A DNA stretch of 64,000 nucleotides from Brucella pseudintermedia (GTDB lineage: Bacteria; Pseudomonadota; Alphaproteobacteria; Rhizobiales; Rhizobiaceae). The DNA lies in the NCBI RefSeq assembly GCF_042697365.1, contig NZ_CP137604.1; one strand, 5' to 3'. Each line of letters begins with the position of its first letter. The first letter of the stretch is position 1. The translations under genes and the position numbers were made by a program. Shown in pieces: positions 1 to 7,996 of the stretch. Under the pieces are notes generated by a model that was not told the DNA's origin, did no database searches, and was given only the letters and a program-made list of their open reading frames with translations.

Positions 1-897
1 ATGATCGTGCGCTCGCGCGGGAATGTGCAGGAACTGATCCCGCTGCATCCCGATCGGGTCGAGGTGAAGCAGACCGACGATCTGACGCTCGAATACACAT
101 ACAAAAGACAGGACGGACGGCGCATCCAGCTTGCTCAGACGGAAGTGTTCCATCTGGTCGGCCTGACGCTCGACGGCGTCCATGGTGTGTCGGCAATCTC
201 TTACGCTCGCGAGACCATCGGCCTGTCGCTGGCCATGGAAGATCATGGCGCTTCGACCTTCCGCAATGGTGCGCGTGTCAGTGGGGTGCTGAAGCACCCC
301 AACAAGCTCGGGCCAGAGGCTGTCGCCCATCTCAAGGCCGGGCTCGAGGAGTTCCGCTCCGGCGGCGAGCAGGAGGGAAAGAACCTGATCCTCGAAGAGG
401 GCATGGACTATGCCCGCATCGCCATGACGGCCGAGGATGCGCAATGGCTGGAGGCCAGAAAGTTCAGCCGCACCGACATTGCCATGTTCTTTGGGGTGCC
501 GCCGCACATGATCGGCGACACCGAAAAATCCACCAGCTGGGGCACCGGCATCGAGCAGCAGTCGATCGGCTTTGTCGCCTATACGCTCGAAGACCACCTG
601 ACCATGTGGGAAGAGGCGATCAACCGCGACCTGATCGGGGCGGATGACAATCTCTACGCCCGCTTCAACCGGGCAGCACTGGTCAAGGGCGACATCAAGG
701 CCCGTTGGGACGCCTATGTCAAAGGCCTGCAATGGGGCGTCTACAGCCCGAACGAAATCCGCGCGCTCGAAGATCAGAACCCGCGCGACGGCGGCGATGT
801 CTTTTATCCGCCGCCCAACACGGCGGGAGCGCCGATCACCAACGACGGCGATGGCGACCGCGACGGGTCGTCGCTCGAAGAGGATATTGACATATGA
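1..897 (+). CDS. Phage portal protein, HK97 family (5' partial)
   Basis: The visible 298 residues match the C-terminal two thirds of HK97-type portal proteins, which form the dodecameric ring at the capsid vertex through which DNA is packaged and ejected. Recognisable family stretches are the ELIPLHPDRV segment at about residues 11-20, the FGVPPHMIG segment near 165-173, and the acidic, disordered C-terminus. Family members are usually about 380-420 residues and the reading frame is open to the first base, so the gene almost certainly starts before the window and the ATG at base 1 is internal. It overlaps the protease gene by an ATGA junction at 894-897, as expected for a translationally coupled head operon. 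The family is secure; only the N-terminus is unknown. Confidence 0.9.
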   Translation: MIVRSRGNVQELIPLHPDRVEVKQTDDLTLEYTYKRQDGRRIQLAQTEVFHLVGLTLDGVHGVSAISYARETIGLSLAMEDHGASTFRNGARVSGVLKHPNKLGPEAVAHLKAGLEEFRSGGEQEGKNLILEEGMDYARIAMTAEDAQWLEARKFSRTDIAMFFGVPPHMIGDTEKSTSWGTGIEQQSIGFVAYTLEDHLTMWEEAINRDLIGADDNLYARFNRAALVKGDIKARWDAYVKGLQWGVYSPNEIRALEDQNPRDGGDVFYPPPNTAGAPITNDGDGDRDGSSLEEDIDI

Positions 898-1754
898 GCC
901 TTCGCAAACTGCCCGAGGCACGGACGTTCCCTCGGCCGCAGAACTACCAGTGGGATGCGCCGAGCGACGTGCTGGCGAAATGGGCCGAGCACCCGCTGGC
1001 CGCTGCACCCAGCGCCAATGGTGCTGACACCGACACCACCATCTCCCTGTTCGACGTTATTGGTGAGGATGGCTGGACAGGCGGCGGCGTCACGGCAAAG
1101 CGCATCTCGGCGGCGCTCCGTTCGATCGGCAGCCAGGACATCACCGTTCGGATCAATTCGCCGGGTGGCGACATGTTCGAGGGGATTGCGATCTACAATC
1201 TGCTGCGGGCCCATCCTGCGAAAGTCACCGTCGAGGTGCTGGGCTGGGCGGCTTCCGCTGCCTCGATCATCGCCATGGCCGGTGACGACATCCGCATGGG
1301 GCTCGGCTCCTTCATGATGGTGCACAATGCCTGGGGCATGGTGATCGGCAACCGCCATGACATGCGCGAGGCCGCCATCCTGTTCGACCAGTTCGATGCG
1401 GCGCTCGCCGACATCTATCAGGCTCGCACCGGCATGGAGCGCGCCGATATCGAACAGCTGATGGACGCGGAAACCTTCATGACGGCGGCACAGGCTGTCG
1501 AACACGGCTTTGCCGATGTCGTCGACGATGCCCAAATCCATGCAGAGACCAATGCGTCCGCGCAGGTCCGCCCCGAAATCCATGCCAAGCGCCGCATCGA
1601 TGCCGCCTTGGCGCAACAGGGCATCTCGCGCACGGAGCGGCGCAAGATGTTTTGCCAGATTGCCGGCATGCACGACGCTGCCGACACCGCCACGCACGAC
1701 GCTGGCTTCCATGCAGCCGCCATCCAGCGGCTGATCGACACCATCAGATCATAG
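894..1754 (+). CDS. Prohead (head maturation) protease, ClpP-like
   Basis: The 286-residue protein has the ClpP/crotonase-type serine protease fold used by many HK97-like phages to trim the capsid N-terminal scaffolding domain during maturation. Visible signatures are INSPGGD at about 88-93 (oxyanion-hole loop), the nucleophile in GWAASAAS (likely Ser121) and the catalytic histidine in MMVHNAWG (His144). The C-terminal 90 residues are charged and variable, as in relatives. It lies between portal and capsid, the canonical order, and starts inside the portal stop codon. A different protease class (U35) is unlikely given the ClpP motifs. Confidence 0.92.
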   Translation: MSLRKLPEARTFPRPQNYQWDAPSDVLAKWAEHPLAAAPSANGADTDTTISLFDVIGEDGWTGGGVTAKRISAALRSIGSQDITVRINSPGGDMFEGIAIYNLLRAHPAKVTVEVLGWAASAASIIAMAGDDIRMGLGSFMMVHNAWGMVIGNRHDMREAAILFDQFDAALADIYQARTGMERADIEQLMDAETFMTAAQAVEHGFADVVDDAQIHAETNASAQVRPEIHAKRRIDAALAQQGISRTERRKMFCQIAGMHDAADTATHDAGFHAAAIQRLIDTIRS

Positions 1755-1765
1755 GAGAACCCATC

Positions 1766-3040
1766 ATGGGTATCGAACTCACCCCGCGTGCGCGCGGGAT
1801 CCTTGCCGTGCGCGCTGATTCCGGCAGCACCACAAAGATCCTCGCTGAGTTGCAGAAGACCTTCGAGGACTTCAAGGCCGAGCGCGACAAGGAGCTGGCC
1901 GACATCAAGGCCGGCATGGCCGACGTGGTGCAGACCGAAAAGGTCGATCGCATCAATGCCGAGATCACCGCCCTGCAAAAGGCGCTCGACGAGACCAACG
2001 CCATGCTGGCAGCGGTCAAGGTCGGCGGTGTTGGCGGGACGACCGATCCGGACAAGGCCGAGCATGCGCAAGCCTTCGACCGCTTCTTCCGCCGCGGTGT
2101 CGATGCCGGCCTGCGTGATCTGGAGGTCAAGGCCAAGCTGACCACCCAGTCCGATCCCGACGGCGGTTATCTGGTGCCGGAAGAGACCGAGGCCGGGATC
2201 GACCGGGTGCTCGGCACCGTCTCCACCATCCGCTCGCTCGCCCGCACCATCTCGATCTCGACCAGTACCTACAAGAAGCTGGTCAATATGGGCGGGGCGA
2301 CGTCGGGCTGGGTTGGCGAGGAACAGGATCGTCCTGGCACGGCCACGCCGACCTTGCGTGAGATCGCCATCAATACCGGCGAGATCTACGCCATGCCCGG
2401 TGCCACGCAGACCTCGCTCGACGATGCGCGCATCGATCTTGCCGCATGGCTGGCCGAGGAAGTGGCGATCGAGTTCGCCGAACAGGAGGGTGCTGCCTTT
2501 GCCCATGGCGACGGCATCAACAAGCCGCGCGGCATCCTTGCCTACGACAAGGTGGCGAATGCTTCCTATGTATGGGGCAAGATCGGCTTCGTTGCCTCGG
2601 GCAAAGCGGATGGCTTCCTGGCTGCCACCGCTTCGGTCAGCCCGGCCGATGCGCTGATCGATCTCTACTATGCGCTCAAGTCCGGCTACCGGAACGGGGC
2701 GTCGTGGCTGATGTCGGATGCGACCATGAACACGGTTCGCAAGTTCAAGGATGCGGAGGGTGCCTATATCTGGGCACCACCGTCAGGAGCAGCGGAAGTT
2801 GCCACCATTCTTGGCAAGCCGGTCTACACCGACGACAACATGCCCGCGGCCGAGGCGGACAAGTTCCCCGTCGCCTTCGGCGACTTCAGCCGCTCCTACC
2901 TGATCGTCGACCGCATCGGCATCCGGGTGCTGCGAGATCCGTTCACCTCCAAGCCCAACGTGCTGTTCTACACGACCAAGCGTGTCGGCGGTGGCATCGT
3001 GAACTTCGAAGCCCTGAAGCTGCTGAAGATCAGCACCTGA
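1766..3040 (+). CDS. Major capsid protein, HK97 fold
   Basis: The 424-residue product is the shell subunit. Residues about 25-85 are strongly helical and charged, resembling the delta (scaffolding) domain that the neighbouring protease would remove. The conserved shell domain begins near residue 127 with a TTQSDPDGGYLVPEE stretch typical of Rhizobiales phage capsids and runs to the end. I chose the ATG at 1766 because an AGGAG ribosome-binding site lies at 1753-1757; the longer open frame from 1652 overlaps the protease and encodes protease-shadow sequence. The gene follows the protease by 11 bases. Confidence 0.93.
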   Translation: MGIELTPRARGILAVRADSGSTTKILAELQKTFEDFKAERDKELADIKAGMADVVQTEKVDRINAEITALQKALDETNAMLAAVKVGGVGGTTDPDKAEHAQAFDRFFRRGVDAGLRDLEVKAKLTTQSDPDGGYLVPEETEAGIDRVLGTVSTIRSLARTISISTSTYKKLVNMGGATSGWVGEEQDRPGTATPTLREIAINTGEIYAMPGATQTSLDDARIDLAAWLAEEVAIEFAEQEGAAFAHGDGINKPRGILAYDKVANASYVWGKIGFVASGKADGFLAATASVSPADALIDLYYALKSGYRNGASWLMSDATMNTVRKFKDAEGAYIWAPPSGAAEVATILGKPVYTDDNMPAAEADKFPVAFGDFSRSYLIVDRIGIRVLRDPFTSKPNVLFYTTKRVGGGIVNFEALKLLKIST

Positions 3041-3104
3041 TCGAACTGACGGGTGGCTTCGGCCGCCCGCTTCCCCCTCATCCATCTTTGAAAGGACTTC
3101 TGTC

Positions 3105-3491
3105 ATGAAGGACGGTATCTCCGGCCTCGGCCTCGTTGCATCTCTGGTTCCCGCCGTGGTCACGGCCACCACCAAGGGCAGCCATGCCGATCTGCAGGGC
3201 TTCAACTCCGCAACCCTGATCATCAATACCGGCGCGATTGCCGGCGATGGCCTCTTCGTCGTCGCCATCCAGGAGAGCAACACGACCACGGATGGCGATT
3301 TTGTCGATGTGGCAGCCGGCGATCTGCTTGGAACCCTGCCGGCAGAGCTTGCGGCCAACACGGTCTACAAGCAGGGCTACAAGGGCACGAAGCGCTATAT
3401 CCGCGCCGTCATCACCAAGACCTCCGGCACGTCGATTGCCGCCGGTGCGGTTTTTGCGCTCGGCCATCCCCACGACGCGCCGGTCGCCTGA
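3105..3491 (+). CDS. Small post-capsid phage protein, function unknown
   Basis: A 128-residue protein directly after the capsid gene, preceded by a GAAAGGA ribosome-binding site at about 3089-3095. The composition (Gly, Ala, Thr, Ile, Val; few charges) suggests a small beta-rich domain. I recognise it only as the kind of hypothetical protein often found between capsid and connector genes in Rhizobiales prophages. Position would fit a capsid decoration or stabilising protein, but no motif proves that. Confidence 0.75.
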   Translation: MKDGISGLGLVASLVPAVVTATTKGSHADLQGFNSATLIINTGAIAGDGLFVVAIQESNTTTDGDFVDVAAGDLLGTLPAELAANTVYKQGYKGTKRYIRAVITKTSGTSIAAGAVFALGHPHDAPVA

Positions 3492-3584
3492 TCGGCCAGG
3501 GCGGCCGGCAACGCTGACCTTCTGGCCGCCCATCGGCCGTCCGAACGGCTGGTCGCTTCTCTTTCTTATAATGGATCGCAAAAC

Positions 3585-4154
3585 GTGCTCGCACCCGTTC
3601 GCACCGTCGCACCGGTCAACATGCCGGTGTCGCTGGCCGAGGCTAAAGCCCATCTGCGTGTCGAACACGACGACCAGGACGACCTGATCACTGCCCAGAT
3701 CAGGGCCGCGACCGCATGGCTCGACGGTTATGCCGGCATTCTCGGTCGCGCGCTGATCACCCAGACCTGGCGGCAGGATTTTGCCGGCTTTGCCGATCGC
3801 CTGCCTCTGCCGGTCTCGCCGGTGATCGCGGTTGTCAGCGTCAGTTACGTTGACGCCGGCAATGTGGCGCAGGTGCTGGATGCCGGCGTCTACGATCTGT
3901 TTGTCGATGCGCGCGGCGCTTATGTCACCCTGCGTCCGGGACAATCCTGGCCGGCAACCTTCCGTCGCGCTGACGCCGTCTCCGTCACCTTCACCGCTGG
4001 TTATGGCGCGGCGGCCGATGTGCCCGAGCCCATCCGGCACGCCATCCTGCTCATTGTCCAGCGGCTCTATGATGGCGCTGACACCGAGATCGACGTCTCC
4101 ATCGAGCGCACCGTTCATGCCTTGATCGCGCCCTACCGAAAAAGTCCGCTCTGA
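3585..4154 (+). CDS. Phage head-tail connector protein (gp6/gp8-like)
   Basis: The 189-residue protein fits the head-tail connector family of adaptor rings that sit below the portal. The N-terminal SLAEAKAHLRVEHDDQDDLI segment (a helix pair, residues 13-32) and the later VTFTAGYG stretch followed by a long helix are typical. The listed start is GTG at 3585; an in-frame ATG at 3621 (before PVSLAEAK) is a possible shorter start. The stop codon overlaps the next ATG by one base (TGATG), indicating coupling to the head-closure gene. Confidence 0.83.
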   Translation: MLAPVRTVAPVNMPVSLAEAKAHLRVEHDDQDDLITAQIRAATAWLDGYAGILGRALITQTWRQDFAGFADRLPLPVSPVIAVVSVSYVDAGNVAQVLDAGVYDLFVDARGAYVTLRPGQSWPATFRRADAVSVTFTAGYGAAADVPEPIRHAILLIVQRLYDGADTEIDVSIERTVHALIAPYRKSPL

Positions 4155-4501
4155 TGGCCAGAATCACCGCCAATGCCCTGCGCGACCGCGTCCGCCTCGA
4201 AATGCGTGAGGAAGTCGATGACGGCTACGGCAACACCTACGGCCAGTGGGTCCCACAGTTCGAGCGCGACGCCTGCATCCTGCTCTCCAAGGGGGGCGAG
4301 ACCGTCATTGCCGCGCGCCTGCAAAGCGTCCAACCGGCGCTGATCATCGTGCGTTACGATGTCGAGACCGCAACCATCAACGCCGCCTGGCGGCTGATCG
4401 AAATCCGCTCGGGCACCGCCTACAACATCCGCACCGTTGCCGACATGGAGCGGCGCGGCCGCTTCATCACCATGCTGTGTGAATCGGGCGTGGCGACCTG
4501 A
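4154..4501 (+). CDS. Phage head-closure / head-tail adaptor protein
   Basis: A 115-residue protein of the SPP1 gp16-like head-closure (head-tail adaptor) family. The pattern is an N-terminal LRDRVRLEMR segment, a DGYGNTYGQW turn and a beta-barrel with the RLIEIRSGTAYNIR region. Such proteins seal the portal exit after packaging and present the docking surface for the tail. In complete siphoviruses the next genes would be a tail-component/neck protein, the major tail protein and the tape measure; none of these follow here. Confidence 0.83.
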   Translation: MARITANALRDRVRLEMREEVDDGYGNTYGQWVPQFERDACILLSKGGETVIAARLQSVQPALIIVRYDVETATINAAWRLIEIRSGTAYNIRTVADMERRGRFITMLCESGVAT

Positions 4502-4543
4502 GCGCCAAGGGCAAGCCGGAACCAGAGTCTTGGGGAAACCGCC

Positions 4544-4831
4544 ATGACACCATCCAAAGTCGGCGACCACTTTCGTGTGTCCGAGACTGAGCTTGAAGCG
4601 CTCCTGGTTCGCGCTTCCGAAACCGGCGCTCGCCGCGCCCTGCAAGAAGTCGGGCTTGAGGGCAAGGATGCCGCAGAAGATATCCGCGACCTGCGCTCGC
4701 TGCTGGCCGGATTCAGGCTGGCCAGGCGCACTGCCGTGCAGACGACAGTCCGCATCCTCACCACCGGCATCCTGATCGCGCTGATGGCCGGCTTCGCCAT
4801 CAAGCTGAAGCTCTTCGGACCGACGCCTTAA
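4544..4831 (+). CDS. DUF6127-like small membrane protein
   Basis: A 95-residue protein with a soluble N-terminal helical part (VSETELEALLVRASETGARRAL, quoted in part) and one hydrophobic segment near residues 72-90, ending in a short basic tail. It resembles DUF6127 proteins seen in Rhizobiales prophages, though I assign that family from memory. Its position just before the endolysin and its single membrane segment would allow a holin or anti-holin role, but there is no direct evidence. The reading frame and spacing support a real gene. Confidence 0.65.
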   Translation: MTPSKVGDHFRVSETELEALLVRASETGARRALQEVGLEGKDAAEDIRDLRSLLAGFRLARRTAVQTTVRILTTGILIALMAGFAIKLKLFGPTP

Positions 4832-4904
4832 CCCATCCACCCGTCCCATCAGACCATCGCCTGCCCTCGCAGAGGAGCGGGCTTTTTATGCCTGGAGACC
4901 TGCG

Positions 4905-5579
4905 ATGACGACAATGACCTACAAACACTGGCGCGACGTGCCCGAGAGCACCTGGCGCTGGAAGAATTTCTCCCCCGCCGAGATCGCCTGCCGGGGCACC
5001 GGCTCCCTGCGCATCAACGAGGAAGCGCTCGACAAGCTCCAGGCGCTGCGCGACCGGCTTGGCAAGCCGCTGATCGTCCGCTCGGCCTACCGCAGTCCGG
5101 CGCACAACCGGGCCGTCGGCGGCGCGCCGCGCTCGAAGCACATGGACGGCACGGCCTTCGACATCGCCATGGCGAACCACGATCCGGTCGCCTTCGAGGC
5201 TGCCGCCCGAGCCGTCGGCTTCCTTGGCTTCGGCTACTATCCGCGCTCGGGCTTCATGCACATCGATCTCGGGCCGGCTCGGCAATGGGGCGAGCGGTTC
5301 CCGGTGCGGGCGACGGCGTTCGCCGCGGAAACGTCGCCCGTGCGGGAGGTCCTGGCAGACAGCCGAACGATGAAGGGCAGCGGCGCAGCTGGCGTGGCCA
5401 CGCTGGGCGCAGCGGGTGTCGAGGTGGCGCAGAGCGTTCTGACGGAGACACAGACCGCGATCCTGCCGCTGGTGCCGTATCTCGATACGCTCCGTTGGGT
5501 GTTCATCGCCGTGGCGCTCGCGGGCCTTGCCGTGACGATCTACGCCCGCATCGACGACTGGAAGCGGGGGCGTCGATGA
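4905..5579 (+). CDS. Phage endolysin: peptidase M15 domain with C-terminal membrane anchor
   Basis: Residues about 15-125 form a D-Ala-D-Ala carboxypeptidase (M15A) domain: the zinc site is visible as SKHMDGTAFDIA (His79, Asp86) and FMHIDLG (His119). The enzyme would cleave peptidoglycan stem-peptide cross-links at lysis. After a linker, residues about 193-217 form a transmembrane helix (WVFIAVALAGLAVTIYA) followed by a basic end. This tail would tether the lysin to the membrane and has a holin-like look. It is followed by, and overlaps through ATGA at 5576-5579, the inner spanin gene. Confidence 0.88.
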   Translation: MTTMTYKHWRDVPESTWRWKNFSPAEIACRGTGSLRINEEALDKLQALRDRLGKPLIVRSAYRSPAHNRAVGGAPRSKHMDGTAFDIAMANHDPVAFEAAARAVGFLGFGYYPRSGFMHIDLGPARQWGERFPVRATAFAAETSPVREVLADSRTMKGSGAAGVATLGAAGVEVAQSVLTETQTAILPLVPYLDTLRWVFIAVALAGLAVTIYARIDDWKRGRR

Positions 5580-5833
5580 TCGCTGCTCTGTTCACCGGGA
5601 AGGCCGCCGCCCCGTGGTTGCGGGCGGCCCTGCGCTACGGCACCATGTCGCTCGCCGTGCTCCTTTTCCTGCTCTCGCTCCGACGCTCCGGTGAGCGCGC
5701 CGGACGCGTCGCCGAGCGCCTCGAAACTGTGGAGAGAACCCATGACGTTCAGCGTCGGATGTTGGAGGCTGCGGCTCGCCGTCCTCGTGATCGCGACGAC
5801 CTCGCTGACCGCCTGCGCGACGGGCGGTTCTGA
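5576..5833 (+). CDS. Putative i-spanin (Rz-like)
   Basis: An 85-residue protein starting at the ATG that overlaps the endolysin stop. It has one N-terminal membrane segment (about residues 20-36) followed by a charged, coiled-coil-prone region (ERAGRVAERLETVERTHDVQ). That is the layout of inner-membrane spanin subunits, which span the periplasm and fuse inner and outer membranes in the last step of lysis. Identification rests on topology, position after the endolysin, and the overlapping lipoprotein gene, not on sequence recognition, because spanins diverge quickly. Confidence 0.7.
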   Translation: MIAALFTGKAAAPWLRAALRYGTMSLAVLLFLLSLRRSGERAGRVAERLETVERTHDVQRRMLEAAARRPRDRDDLADRLRDGRF

Positions 5834-5999
5834 ACCAGAACGCATTGCGGCGTGTCCGCCGGTAGTGGAATACAGTCGCAATCTCCAAGCGCGTGCGGCT
5901 GATGAGCTTATGCTGCTACCGGACCCCTCGGCGGTCGCTGAGATGATGAGCGACTATGCTGTCATGCGTGAGCAGTCTCGGAAGTGCGCCTCACCCTAA
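5742..5999 (+). CDS. Putative o-spanin lipoprotein (Rz1-like)
   Basis: An 85-residue protein whose N-terminus is a lipoprotein signal: basic WRLRL, a hydrophobic core, then the lipobox SLTAC with the modified cysteine at residue 25. The mature part is short and outer-membrane directed. Its ATG at 5742 lies inside the preceding gene in another frame (92 bases shared) and has its own GGAGAG ribosome-binding site at 5731-5736. Out-of-frame overlap of a membrane-anchored coiled coil and a lipoprotein is the hallmark of two-component spanins. A longer frame from 5691 exists but would bury the signal peptide. Confidence 0.72.
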   Translation: MTFSVGCWRLRLAVLVIATTSLTACATGGSEPERIAACPPVVEYSRNLQARAADELMLLPDPSAVAEMMSDYAVMREQSRKCASP

Positions 6000-6025
6000 G
6001 GCCATTCCTGCTTCAGACCTCGAGC

Positions 6026-6192
6026 TCAGCCGCGCCAAGCACTGTCGTTCTTCCGCTCGTAATCGCTGAACGCCTTCTTCAGTCCGCCCAGCACCTCGGC
6101 GGCTGTCTCGAACATTGCCTTCAGCTGAGGTTCGTCCACCTTCTCGAAGTCCTCGCCAGGTGATCCATCGTCTCCTGCAGGCGCGTCTGCAT
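6026..6192 (-). pseudogene. Small hypothetical gene broken by one frameshift
   Basis: On the minus strand an ATG at 6192 opens MQTRLQETMDHLA, then the frame runs into a stop. Inserting one base at about 6151-6157 (a G in the GCGAGGAC run) joins it to a continuous second frame containing FEKVDEPQLKAMFETAAEVL and ending at 6026. The joined product is 55 residues, fully helical and amphipathic, and reads like small uncharacterised proteins of Rhizobiales. The whole is most simply a gene recently inactivated by a one-base deletion; a sequencing error would look the same. It sits between the phage lysis genes and padR. Confidence 0.5.
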
Positions 6193-6371
6193 TTTCTAGG
6201 TGTGGTGGCGCGGATCGCGATCTGCTTCGCTGACCGTGTCGCCCTCCTATCACTACGTCGACATCACCCGCCGGACCCTCCCCGGGCAGGTTGCACGGCG
6301 AACAATCCACTATACCATCGGTTCCCGAAATCGAGATTCGATAATGGGGCCGGCTTTGAGGACTTCAGCAG

Positions 6372-6686
6372 ATGGAACATCAGGAGCTCCTCTCCGGATT
6401 CATTCGGCTCCACGTCCTGCACCATGCCGCCGAGGGCGACCTGTACGGACAGTGGATGATCGAGGAACTGGCTCGGCATGGCTACCGCGTCAGCCCGGGC
6501 ACGCTCTACCCGATGCTCCACGCGATGGAGCGCAAGGGGTATCTCGAATCCCGCACCGAACGGGCGGGCCGCTCGCATCGGCGCATCTACAGGGCGACGC
6601 CCTACGGGACCGAGGCGCTGAACCTCGCGCACGACAAGATCCGGGAGCTATTTCGTGAGGTCGTTCCGGGAAGCGACGGCGCCTGA
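6372..6686 (+). CDS. PadR-family transcriptional regulator
   Basis: A 104-residue winged-helix protein of the PadR family: GDLYGQWMIEEL at about 22-33, then the recognition region GYRVSPGTLYPMLHAMERKG (37-56) and the RRIYRATPYG wing (69-78). The C-terminal dimerisation helix is short, as in PadR subfamily s2. The gene overlaps the following chrA by 32 bases, so the regulator and transporter are one unit; PadR proteins usually repress their own operon until a ligand binds. Here a chromate-linked signal is an inference from context. Confidence 0.9.
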   Translation: MEHQELLSGFIRLHVLHHAAEGDLYGQWMIEELARHGYRVSPGTLYPMLHAMERKGYLESRTERAGRSHRRIYRATPYGTEALNLAHDKIRELFREVVPGSDGA

Positions 6687-7881
6687 GCGTGCCGGCCCGC
6701 AGGGCTCGGCGGGCGAGGTGTTCCGGGCTTTTCTGAAGCTCGGGCTCACCTCGTTCGGCGGCCCGATCGCGCATCTCGGCTATTTCCGCGACGAGCTCGT
6801 CACACGACGCAAGTGGATCGACGAGGCGGGTTATGCCGACCTCGTCGCGCTCTGCCAGTTTCTGCCCGGGCCGGCCTCGAGCCAGGTCGGCTTCGCGCTG
6901 GGCCTGCTTCGCGGCGGTCCGCTCGGGGCAGCCGCGGCGTGGGCGGCGTTCACGCTGCCGTCCGCTCTGCTGCTCGTGCTCTTCGCGTTCGGTGCATCCG
7001 CCTTCGACGGGCCGATCGGAGCGGGCCTCCTGCACGGGCTCAAGATCGTCGCCGTGGCGGTTGTCGCGCAGGCTGTCTGGGGCATGGCCCGAACGCTCGC
7101 GCCCGATCGCGGGAGGGCCAGCATCGCCCTTGCGGCGGTGCTGATCGTGGTCTTCGCCGCCGGATCGGTCGGACAAATCGTGGCCATCGTCGTCGGCGGT
7201 CTTGCCGGTCTCTGGCTCTGCCGGGGCGGCGCCGCTCCGACGACGGGGCATCTGACCTTCGCGGTCTCCAGGACGGTGGGAGCCGCTGCGCTCGGACTGT
7301 TCTTCCTGCTGCTGTTTCTTCTGCCGGTCCTGTCGACAGCGGCGGGATCGCAGGGGCTGGCGCTCTTCGACGCTTTCTATCGGGCGGGCTCGCTGGTGTT
7401 CGGCGGCGGTCATGTCGTCCTGCCGCTGCTCGAGGCGGAGGTGGTCCGGCCCGGCTGGGTCGGCGAGGACGCGTTCCTGGCCGGATATGGCGCGGCGCAG
7501 GCCGTTCCGGGGCCGCTCTTCACCTTCGGCACCTATCTGGGCGCGGTCATGGTGCCGGAGCCGAACGGCCTTGCCGGCGCGGCCATCGGCCTCATCGCGA
7601 TCTTCCTGCCCGGGTTCCTACTGCTGATCGGCACGCTTCCCTTCTGGGACGCCTTTCGGACGCGGCCGCTGGCGCAGGCGGCCATGCGCGGCGCAAACGC
7701 CGCCGTCGTCGGCATCCTCGGCGCGGCTCTCTATGATCCCGTCTGGACGAGCGCGATCTTCAGCCCGCAGGACTTCGCGCTTGCTCTGGTGGGGTTCGTG
7801 CTGCTGACCGTGTGGAAGGCGCCGCCGTGGGTAGTGGTGGTGCTGATCGCGACAGGCGGGATTGCGCTCGCTCTCCTCTGA
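6655..7881 (+). CDS. chrA: Chromate efflux transporter ChrA
   Basis: A 408-residue, highly hydrophobic protein of the long-chain CHR family, with two homologous halves. The first carries LTSFGGPIAHLGYFRDELV and the LVALCQFLPGPASSQVG segment, and the second carries VFGGGHVVLPLLEAEVV and GYGAAQAVPGP. These proteins expel chromate across the inner membrane, driven by the proton-motive force. The start is GTG at 6655 inside padR. It is followed 115 bases later by the ars operon on the same strand, making a continuous oxyanion-resistance block. Confidence 0.93.
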   Translation: MRSFREATAPERAGPQGSAGEVFRAFLKLGLTSFGGPIAHLGYFRDELVTRRKWIDEAGYADLVALCQFLPGPASSQVGFALGLLRGGPLGAAAAWAAFTLPSALLLVLFAFGASAFDGPIGAGLLHGLKIVAVAVVAQAVWGMARTLAPDRGRASIALAAVLIVVFAAGSVGQIVAIVVGGLAGLWLCRGGAAPTTGHLTFAVSRTVGAAALGLFFLLLFLLPVLSTAAGSQGLALFDAFYRAGSLVFGGGHVVLPLLEAEVVRPGWVGEDAFLAGYGAAQAVPGPLFTFGTYLGAVMVPEPNGLAGAAIGLIAIFLPGFLLLIGTLPFWDAFRTRPLAQAAMRGANAAVVGILGAALYDPVWTSAIFSPQDFALALVGFVLLTVWKAPPWVVVVLIATGGIALALL

Positions 7882-7961
7882 TCACCGGCATCGGTCCGCG
7901 CCTCAGCGCTGCAGGATCAGCCGTGCGCCGAGCTGACACCGCGGGGCGGCCGCAGGCGGGA

Positions 7962-7994
7962 TTGATCTCGCTCTACATCTCCACTATTGTGGAG
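7962..7994 (+). promoter_or_regulatory. Candidate ars promoter with ArsR-type operator
   Basis: TTGATC at 7962-7967 and TATTGT at 7985-7990 are separated by 17 bases, a sigma70-like pair. The -10 lies within the inverted repeat CTCCAC-TATT-GTGGAG at 7979-7994, so a bound repressor would block polymerase. The arsR ATG at 7997 lies only six bases after the -10, which would make this transcript leaderless. An unseen upstream promoter is the alternative. Confidence 0.45.
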
Positions 7995-7996
7995 AG

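Noticed and set aside
804..1712. Long antisense open frame over the protease gene
   Set aside because: It lies wholly on the opposite strand of a well-recognised phage gene; composition matches codon-bias shadow and no ribosome-binding site is present.
4860..4890. GC-rich stem and T-run before the endolysin gene, as a terminator
   Set aside because: The arms pair poorly and the run is directly upstream of the endolysin ribosome-binding region, so I do not call a terminator.
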